DNA from: Aegilops tauschii subsp. strangulata
Lineage: Eukaryota; Streptophyta; Magnoliopsida; Poales; Poaceae
Assembly (NCBI RefSeq): GCF_002575655.3
Contig: NC_053035.3
Span: 89,987,322-90,051,321, forward strand
Reading direction: 5' to 3'
DNA length: 64,000 nt
How positions within the stretch are numbered: position 1 is the stretch's first letter; the number at the start of each line of letters is the position of its first letter. The notes under the pieces were generated by a model that was not told the origin of the DNA, did not search any database, and worked only from the letters and a program-made list of their open reading frames with translations. Made by a program: the position numbers and the translations under genes. Below are positions 56,509 through 64,000 of this stretch, in pieces.

Positions 56509-59500
56509 TGTAACATCCCAAAATTCTAAATTTTGGAATGTTATAATAAACAGATAGATTGGATTGATTGTTTGATTGATTGACTGAAAGTGAGCGAATT
56601 CGAAATCTTTTGAAGGTTAAATGAGAGGGAATAAAAGGACTTTCCCAAAATTTCATTTTGCTTTTATGATCTCCATGAATTCAAATTTTCATCACAAAAC
56701 CCTGGAGAGAAGATGACATGACTTCTTCCATTTATTTAAATGACAAGGGGTGTTGAAAATATTTGAATTTCATTTGAAAATATTTCCAATTCTGAAACTT
56801 TATGCAACTCAATGATTTTCACGAGAGAAGATAAAATGACTTCTTCAAAATATATGAAATATGAGTTGGGAGTTTCAAAGGATTAAATTCAAAGTCCCAT
56901 TGAAATTATTTTTCAATATTGGAGTTATTTGAGTTTTATTCAAATTATTTTTCTCCAAAAATAAAATATATGGAAAATAGGGTAACATGATTCCCTACAT
57001 CAGAAAATTGGAGAAAAATAAATTTGAAATCATTTTGGTATTTTAAAAATGATTTTTATTGGATTTTATTAAGGCAGTAGCACTGTTTGATTTATTTAAA
57101 TTTGTGTGGATTTTATTTGACTTTACAAAAATGTCCACGTTGTTGGAAATCTTTTTCTGAAAATTTTGATATATTATATGCCTATAGTTTGTTTTTATTT
57201 CATATCGTTTTATTATTTCTTTTGTCTGCTAAACGTTTAAAAAAACGGAAACCCTCCCCTCCGACTAGGCCGGCCCAGCTCCCAGGCCAGGCCGCGGCCC
57301 AGCCCACCTCCTCGTCGTCCCCAAGCTCGGGAAGGACTCCCGAGCCAGCACGCCGCCGCGCCGTGACCTCCACGGCAACCACCGCCGCCTTACGCCCCCC
57401 TTGCCCCTCCTCCACGCCGCCTCCTCCCCTCCCTCCTATAAATTCGGAGCCCCGGGCCCCGCCTCCTCTCGTTTCCCCGCCGCCGCCGCTTCCTCCAACC
57501 GCCGCCGCCGCACCGCACCCGCCGCCGCCCGCGCCTTGCCCCGCGCCCGCTGCCGCCGCCGCGCCGGAGCTCGCCGTCGCCACTGCCCCGCTTCGCCGGA
57601 ATTTCCCCGCCGGCGCCGAACCGCGGCTGAACCGGTATAACCCGCCAGTCCGATCTGGTTTTCATTCAAGTTCGTTTAAAAAAAAACCTAGACTAGATCT
57701 GTTTTTTTGGTTTTATTAAACAGCGAACGTCCACTGTTTAGATCCTATAAACGAATGTTCATTATTTAGCTTTTCCTTTTTCTGTTTATTTTTTGCCAGG
57801 GACCTATCTGTGATGATTTTTATTTACCGTTTAGCCCCTGTTTTTCAAACGGTCACAACTTTTTATTAGTTTGTCCAAAAATCCAACGAAACCAACGCCC
57901 ACTTCTTCGTTATGATCCCCTCTATCCAGTAAAACAACTTGAACATGTTTTTAAAATTTTAAAATTTGAATTAGATCAGATTTGAATTTGAATCTTCTTT
58001 TGATCGTAAATTGAGTTTCGTAGCTCCGTTTAAGTTGATTCTTTTTGCTAATCGAAGCTCTTGACCTAAACTTTCTGATAAGGCCAAATTCACATAGTTT
58101 TGGTACTGTTAGAAATTGTTTTATGTTGCAAGAGTTATTTGCTTGGTTTTGAAGTTTTTCGAACTGTCTTCTTCGTTCTTTCTGATTTTTTGAGTGATTG
58201 CTTATGTATGGTTACCATTGCTTGCTTACGATAGATTGACGGAGTGTGACGAGTAGATCTATCAAGAGTTTTGAGTGCGAATCATCTTCATCAACATTGC
58301 AGGCAAGTTCACACTTTGATCATATCCCTTTCATACCCAGTTTTTATGCATTAGATTCAACCCTCAAACATTCCATGAGTAGGATTGATAACATGTGGGT
58401 ATTGGGAAGTAGTTGATGAGGTAGGAACCTATTGCCCTGTTTATTATCAAACCTTTGGGAGTTACTTCTACGTTTGCTTATATTGCTATGCTATGCTCGT
58501 AGACATGGATTGGGTTTGAGTGAATTTTCCATGACAGATGTGAGATTGTTAATTAATGGTTCAACCTAAGGTGGCTACTTAACTAAACATCTGGGTGGAT
58601 TGAGGCACCTGGAGAACCCAGTGTTGCCTGTATTTTTGGATATCCCGGCGTACCCGTGTGATCATCCTATGGACCGCCACCCAGACTCAAAGGGATCATA
58701 AGATTTTTCATGCTAGAAACTTCCATGTGCAGCCACATGCTATTATGGGATCTAGCATAGTTGATTAAGTTGTGTGAGCTCTTGAAGAGGTGGACTAGCA
58801 GATGTAGGGGATGTAGGTGGTACGGTCTACCCAGAGTAGAGAGTTAACGCTTCTGAAAGACTGTGTCTCGGTCATCCGTTTCTCAAACATCATGCAGTGC
58901 GAGAATCAAGCGGAGGCGATCGAGTCTTGTGGGGAAAAGTGCACAAACCTCTGTAGAGTGTACAAACTAATCATGATTAGCCGTGTCCCCGGTTATGGAC
59001 ATCTTGAGTATCTAGTTCTTGGATTATCCCGTTGATCTCATCATGTTACTTAATTAATATTGTTGGGTTAATCACGTTCTTAATTGGGATTGAGTTGGAG
59101 GTACCTTCTCAATGTTTAACAACCACCATGATAGTTAAATAAAATTTATTCCTTTGCAGTAGGGAAAAATTGGCTTTTCGCAAAAACATTATAACCATAG
59201 AGCTTTTCCACCAGCCATATATGCATGTAGTGATAGCCTTTGTTCATCATTTCTCTATGGTGTGAATTTGCCAGCATATTCCATGTGCTGACCCGTTTTC
59301 GGGCTGCAACGTTTCATGTTGCAGGATTCTTACGACGAGTAAGTGATACGTTAGGGTTACGATTTCTACACTCAACTTTGCCGTTGGTGTTGATGGGAAT
59401 CCACAACCTTGTTACTTCCGCTATTTGGATTGAGGTAATAGTATTTACGTTACTTTATACATGTGATTTACCTCTGTTATAAATCCTCGAGTACTATGTG

Positions 59501-59569
59501 TGTTAGCATACCGATCCAGGGATGACACTTAAGCACAGAGACTTGATCCATTCGGGTCGGGTCGCTACA
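56509..59569 (+). repeat. Gypsy 5' LTR, 3061 bp
   Basis: TG...CA. It starts with a palindromic block (tcccaaaattctaaattttgga). A promoter-like region has tataaattcgga (about 57437) after a GC-rich proline-codon-like tract (57250-57640), whose long frames are artefacts. Confidence 0.9.
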
Positions 59570-59572
59570 AGA

Positions 59573-59586
59573 TGGTATCAAAGCAC
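59573..59586 (+). other. Primer-binding site, initiator Met-tRNA type
   Basis: tggtatcaaagcac starts three bases after the LTR; one mismatch to TGGTATCAGAGC. Confidence 0.85.
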
Positions 59587-60287
59587 ATGTTGACTGTAGG
59601 ACGTGACCCTAGAAACTGGCAAGCCCATAGGAAGGATTTTCCCTAAAACTTTCATTTTCAAAAAGATCTTTTACCTCTCTCCTTTTCTGAGCTTATTCAA
59701 ATATGCCCTTTAAGTGAGACCATACCCTTTCCCCTTTTGGACCACTCGAAGATTCGACGGATAAGACCACTTCAAGAAGTACAGGATATCGGACAATTAA
59801 GACCATTCGGAATGAAGAGGATTTTACCGTGCATTATGATAATGGAAACTACAACGGTTGAAGACTCCGAAGACTGGGAGAATTTGAAGGCTCTGAAGAA
59901 TTGCCAGATGTGTATGACCTAGGAAGGTTACCCTTATGGAACTTGGCAGACTATGGAAGCCGTCAATGCCCGAGATCAAGGTGTATCGGAGAAAGACCGA
60001 AACATGGAGAGCTAGAAACTTAAAGTTTTTTTTAAGAAAACCCAAAGACAGGAGATATCAGTTATGGAATGAAAGCTCATGGCAGTAACATGGGCATAAA
60101 CACGGCTATCCATGATGTTATCGTCCGCTTATGCTATTGTCACCGTGCCGAGTTAAGCATGCATATGCATGGAAGGATTGGATGGTAGAAGGCTGATGGA
60201 GCACCTATCAGCAAGATGAAGTTTTAACTTTAGACCGGTGTATCACCAGGATCTGGAGTATTACATCAAGAAGTTTTTGACAAAGAA
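59587..60287. other. Gypsy untranslated leader
   Basis: No conserved frame was seen between the primer site and the first gag-like frame. Confidence 0.5.
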
Positions 60288-60767
60288 GTGTTTCGTGAAG
60301 AACTCAGAACCCAGAAACTGAAAGTAGCCAAGCTGGGAATGCAAAACCTCGAGATAACGGAGACTCGTCAGGAACTGAAGGACAGTAGGATCATGGTTCA
60401 TGTCAAGGATGTTGAGACCCAGAAGTTGGAGCGCAACTCCAGAAATATTACAGGACGTCACGAGAGACTTCGCGTCAACAGAGATGATTTGGCAAAAGAA
60501 CTTGAGAAGGACAAGCATGATTGGAAGAAGCCATCGGAGACATTAACAAGACTTGAAGAGTTTGGCGACGTTGAAGACTTATTGACCTTTAGAAGACCAA
60601 ACCCCTGTTATACCTACGTTAGATGCGACGTTTGTGAGCTGTCATTTGTTTGTTTTTTTTTCGACAGCCACAAAATAAAAACCTGTCTTTTCAAAAATTT
60701 TGTTTGTATTGTGTGCATCCCTCTCGACCTCTCTTATCTCACCCCAAACCCATGGAACCAATAGAGG
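60288..60767 (+). pseudogene. Charged coiled-coil-like frame, possible gag N-terminal relic
   Basis: 158 codons; the first about 100 residues are rich in K/E/L (KVAKLGMQNLEITETRQELK), the rest is T-rich and unlikely to be protein. It ends just before the gag ORF. Recognition is weak. Confidence 0.3.
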
Positions 60768-61742
60768 ATGAATGGAGATGAGCTTGTATTTTCTGGACCG
60801 ATGAGTCAATTGGAGACGGACCGATGGATTCAGAACATGGAGGATCACATGAAGAATAACCCTATAGTCGGAAAGGATATGACCCGGCATGCTCTTCAAG
60901 GTTTTGAAAGAGGTGCTGCTACTTGGTGGAGGATGTACAAAACCATCAATGGATGTCAAGGAGTAACCACTTGGAAAGAATTTAAGTGGACTCTACAAAG
61001 ATCTCGTCTTGTGTCCCAGAAATTGAAGCCTTATGGAAAGGATATGAAGAAACCTTGTGCATACAAGCCTTGTGGAGAAATAGGACACAACCATAAGGAA
61101 CACAAGGATGAATGCCCAAATTGTGAAGGAAGTCACCCAGTTGAAGAATGCCCAACTAGGCAGATCACTTGTTTCTTGTGTGAAGGGACTACCCACTACC
61201 CTGCTCAGTGTCACATCTACCCCATGGTACAAAGGACCATCCAGCGGAAGAAAGAAGCAATGAAAAGAGCCCTCATGGAAATTTTAGAGGAATCTGTGAT
61301 GAAGGAAGAGGTGGAGGACACACCCAAAGAAGAACCAAATAAACCCTGCACCAAGTCATGCTATTCATGTGGAAAAGAAGGACACATCTCCCAAAATTGT
61401 CTAAACGGGGATTTAGTGGAATTCCCGACAGAGGAAGTAGAGTATGACCCACAGGAAATAGAAGCCCTGATTGGAACGGAAAAGTCCAGGAAGAGAAGTA
61501 GATTGGATCCCAGGAACAACCCAATTTCTACAAAGAGAGACCTGAGTCATATCACATGTTTCAGGTGCAAAAATTCCGGACACTACCACAATGATTGCCC
61601 AAAAGGGAAGATGAGGACCCCAGGAGGCTATATAATCACAAGGAAACCTCGACATATGTCAGAAGTAATATGTTTCCGTTGTGATGAAGCAGGGCACTTT
61701 GCCAGAGAATGCCCCAAGGAGACGGAGACTTGTGATAAATAG
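60768..61742 (+). CDS. Gypsy gag with multiple zinc knuckles
   Basis: 324 residues, intact. Residues 5-90 carry the Retrotrans_gag pattern (ETDRWIQNMEDHM, HALQGFERGAATWWRMYKTI). Then come four canonical C-x2-C-x4-H-x4-C knuckles at about 135-148 (CFLCEGTTHYPAQC), 198-211 (CYSCGKEGHISQNC), 264-277 (CFRCKNSGHYHNDC) and 302-315 (CFRCDEAGHFAREC), preceded by a degenerate CPNCEGSHPVEEC (116-128). Knuckles bind the element RNA for packaging. The gag core seems shortened: fewer than 100 residues precede the knuckle array, so the capsid part is partly deleted although the frame survives. Confidence 0.8.
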   Translation: MNGDELVFSGPMSQLETDRWIQNMEDHMKNNPIVGKDMTRHALQGFERGAATWWRMYKTINGCQGVTTWKEFKWTLQRSRLVSQKLKPYGKDMKKPCAYKPCGEIGHNHKEHKDECPNCEGSHPVEECPTRQITCFLCEGTTHYPAQCHIYPMVQRTIQRKKEAMKRALMEILEESVMKEEVEDTPKEEPNKPCTKSCYSCGKEGHISQNCLNGDLVEFPTEEVEYDPQEIEALIGTEKSRKRSRLDPRNNPISTKRDLSHITCFRCKNSGHYHNDCPKGKMRTPGGYIITRKPRHMSEVICFRCDEAGHFARECPKETETCDK

Positions 61743-63550
61743 TTGAGTGCAACGAGAAAAATAGTAGTAGTAGTGTGGACATTTCTTTTATTAGTGAGGT
61801 GTCGGATTGAGGCATGTAATGGAATGCAGGAGATTGTAATAATTTGAATCAATAAAGTTAGCATCATTGGTATTGATTTGGATTTTATGAGTTGTTCTAT
61901 GAAGAATTTTTTTGACCATTTTCGAGGATATGAGAAATGTGATCTATGGAAGGTTGTGCATTTTAAGGGTGGTAGTACCCTGTGAGGAAACTTGACCCTT
62001 GGAGAAAGGTAATGATATTCCACGAAGTGGATTTCGAACAAAATAAGTATGAGTTTTATCTCGATATGTTGGATACCCCAAGAATATGAGGGTATGGAGT
62101 ATTATTGGATGTAAAGGAGGTAGTCTATGAAATTGGAGACAAAGCATGTCTTCGTGTGTCCCCTCTGCGAGGAGTTAAACTATTTGGAGTTAAGGGAAAG
62201 TTAGCCCCGAGATTTGTAGGACCATACCGAGTTTTGGAGCGTATGGGAGAAGTGGCCAACAAGCTGGAGTCACCCGAAGGACTGTCAGGAGTTCATGATG
62301 TGTTTCACGTTTCCTAGTTGAAAAAGTGCCATGCAGAGATGGCCAATATTCCCCTGTAAGGACACTTGACCCTTGGAAAAAGGATAATGATGTTCCACGA
62401 AGTGGAGTATGGACTTCATAAGTATAAGTTTTTTTATCTCGGTATGTGGGATATTCCCCGAGGATGAAGAGATGAATTACTATTGGATATAAAGGAGGTA
62501 TGATGTTGGAAATATGTATCAATGGAATTCCATGATGAGTCTGAGTAATCATGTCCTAGTTTGGTGCGAATAGAAGGAAGAAGGACAATAAAAATTGGAT
62601 GGAATTAAGAAAACCAGGGAGTTGGATGCTGGATTAAGGATCAGTTGCCCGATGATGAGTTCAAGGTTTGCAAGTGATGAGATGGGCCATAACCCACAGG
62701 CCCCAGGACCTGCCAAGAAGCAAGCACATTCTTGCTGAAGGAAAAACCCCGGAAGAAGTTATGATTTTATCGACAAACGATCTTATAGGAGTTACGCAAA
62801 ACCTGAGGGTTGGGAAGGAACGATAGATGTTTGTTTGGCTTGCAGAATCCATGGATTTATCCGAACTTGGTTCGTCGACAAGAGAAATTCTGCAATGCTT
62901 GCGAGGATGACCGAGTGTTAGAATGCGAGATTCGCTAAACCATATACAGGGTAATGATTTGGGTGCGGGATGGATTGATCACCATACTGACTTACTCTTA
63001 TTGTTCGCTTTGCTATATGGGATGGTAAATCTGAGTGACCTACCTATAGTAGAGAGACGACGGTATTAAACCTTGCTTGAACCTTAGAATGGTATAAGAA
63101 TGTTTCCCTTGTACACGGCAGTTGATGCCAATCGTAGGTTATACGGTGAGGATCAACCAGACCCATTTCCTGCAGGAGAAACCATAAATCGTTGACCACC
63201 ATGAGATATCGATAGTTATTTAGTTTTGGTGCCAGACCCGTCAGCTAAGAAGACCCAATCTCGGAATAACCTTACCAAGAGGAAAGGACAGAAGGATTGA
63301 GGAAAAGGTTATGCCACTACCTGAAGAGCCAGAGAAGGAATTATCTCAAGAATTTGAGAAGACCGACACTGTCAAGAATAAGGATGGAGTATACGAGTTT
63401 TGGTGGAACCGTAACAATGTTTCTAAGGGTGGTAGCACCCCAGACCCCCTGTGATGATCGATGGATTTTGAGAAGACCCCCAAACCCTAACCTATTTCTT
63501 GCTAGCCTCTCCGAATCTCGAGGACGAGATTCATTTTAAGGGTGGTAGTT
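61743..63550. other. Gypsy interior between gag and 3' LTR
   Basis: Apart from the integrase tail (62105-62340) no conserved domain was seen. 61978-62125 and 62352-62500 are imperfect direct copies (cttgacccttgga.aaagg.taatgat.ttccacgaagtgga). The end, gaggacgagattcattttaagggtggtagtt, is the usual polypurine region before the 3' LTR. Confidence 0.6.
62105..62340 (+). pseudogene. Gypsy integrase C-terminal relic
   Basis: Reads GDKACLRVSPLRGVKLFGVK, GKLAPRFVGPYRVLERMGEV, SGVHDVFHVS and then a TAG where the family has Gln (VFHVSQLKKC), followed by LKKCHAEMANI. This is the C-terminal domain of Ty3/gypsy integrases. The HHCC and DDE parts, and all of RT/RNase H upstream, are missing. Confidence 0.85.
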
Positions 63551-64000
63551 TGTAACATCCCAAAATTCTAAATTTTGGAATGTTATAATAAACATATAGA
63601 TTGGATTGATTGTTTGATTGATTGACTGAAAGTGAGCGAATTCGAAATCTTTTGAAGGTTAAATGAGAGGGAATAAAAGGACTTTCCCAAACTTTCATTT
63701 TGCTTTTATGATCTCCATGAATTCAAATTCTTTTCATCACAAAACCCTGGAGAGAAGATGACATGACTTCTTCCATTTATTTAAATGACAAGGGGTGTTG
63801 AAAATATTTGAATTTCATTTGAAAATATTTCCAATTCTGAAACTTTATGCAACTCAATGATTTTCACGAGAGAAGATAAAATGACTTCTTCAAAATATAT
63901 GAAATATGAGTTGGGAGTTTCAAAGGATTAAATTCAAAGTCCCATTGAAATTATTTTTCAATATTGGAGTTATTTGAGTTTTATTCAAATTATTTTTCTC
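63551..64000 (+). repeat. Gypsy 3' LTR, first 450 bp
   Basis: It matches 56509-56955 almost completely; it continues beyond the window. Confidence 0.95.

Larger units (their letters stand above)
56509..64000 (+). mobile_element. Large-LTR Ty3/gypsy element without RT, partly in window
   Basis: The 5' LTR is 56509-59569 (tgtaacatcccaaaattc...gtcgctaca). A Met-tRNA primer site is at 59573, the interior runs 59570-63550, and the 3' LTR starts at 63551 and leaves the window. In the first 450 bp the two LTRs differ by two substitutions and a 3-base indel by eye, so insertion is recent. The interior (about 4 kb) has a gag with zinc knuckles and an integrase C-terminal relic, but no protease, RT or RNase H. 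The five bases before it are atagt; the partner copy is outside the window. Confidence 0.9.

Noticed and set aside
57087..57719. Proline-rich 210-codon frame
   Set aside because: Lies inside a gypsy LTR over a GC-rich promoter tract; no family signature and frames open on the other strand as well.

Overview
The window is a piece of a large, transposon-rich grass nuclear genome, almost certainly Triticeae (wheat/Aegilops/barley group). The signs are Angela/BARE-type copia LTRs, an Athila-type gypsy element with the Triticeae style of LTR, CACTA transposons with GGCGCACC and TTTGCCGTC subterminal repeats, a probable Au-like SINE, and GT-AG introns in the host genes. Nothing prokaryotic is present.

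Layout. 1-7.1 kb: GC-rich and then AT-rich non-coding DNA with a SINE-like relic, many short tandem duplications, and exon-like pieces of an unrecognised minus-strand gene (6.0-7.1 kb). 7.74-19.37 kb: a decayed autonomous-type CACTA transposon. It holds a broken TNP2 transposase, a GC-rich leader, a captured leucine-rich-repeat fragment, a second transposase-like gene, a Ulp1-protease-like segment, and a small intact ORF with an RNase H1 N-terminal (hybrid-binding) fold plus a membrane tail. 19.75-21.0 kb: a fold-back element. 21.2-22.6 kb: a two-exon CHUP1-like coiled-coil gene on the minus strand. 23.5-25.4 kb: a 5'-truncated LINE with target-site duplications. 26.24-30.47 kb: a complete ten-exon ELP2 (Elongator subunit 2) gene on the minus strand, which is the clear host gene here.

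31.2-53.2 kb: a cascade of insertions read from target-site duplications. A minus-strand Angela LTR is split by a small (TRIM-sized) LTR element (TSD ctagg). That element is split by an Athila-type gypsy element (TSD gtagc), which is split by a solo LTR of the same TRIM family (TSD gttta), which is split by a BARE/Angela copia element (TSD agatt). 53.24-56.5 kb: a fragment of another gypsy LTR, interrupted by the left end of a second CACTA element. That element has a GC-rich leader, an intron, and then a frameshifted B3-domain gene. 56.5-64 kb: a gypsy element with about 3.06-kb LTRs, keeping gag and an integrase tail but lacking protease, RT and RNase H. Its 3' LTR runs off the window.

The two host genes (CHUP1-like, ELP2) form a small gene island between transposon blocks. 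The most unusual content is the cargo of the two CACTA elements: the RNase H1-N/TM mini-protein, the Ulp1-like fold that appears to have lost its catalytic cysteine, the LRR fragment, and the B3 gene sitting behind a transposon leader.
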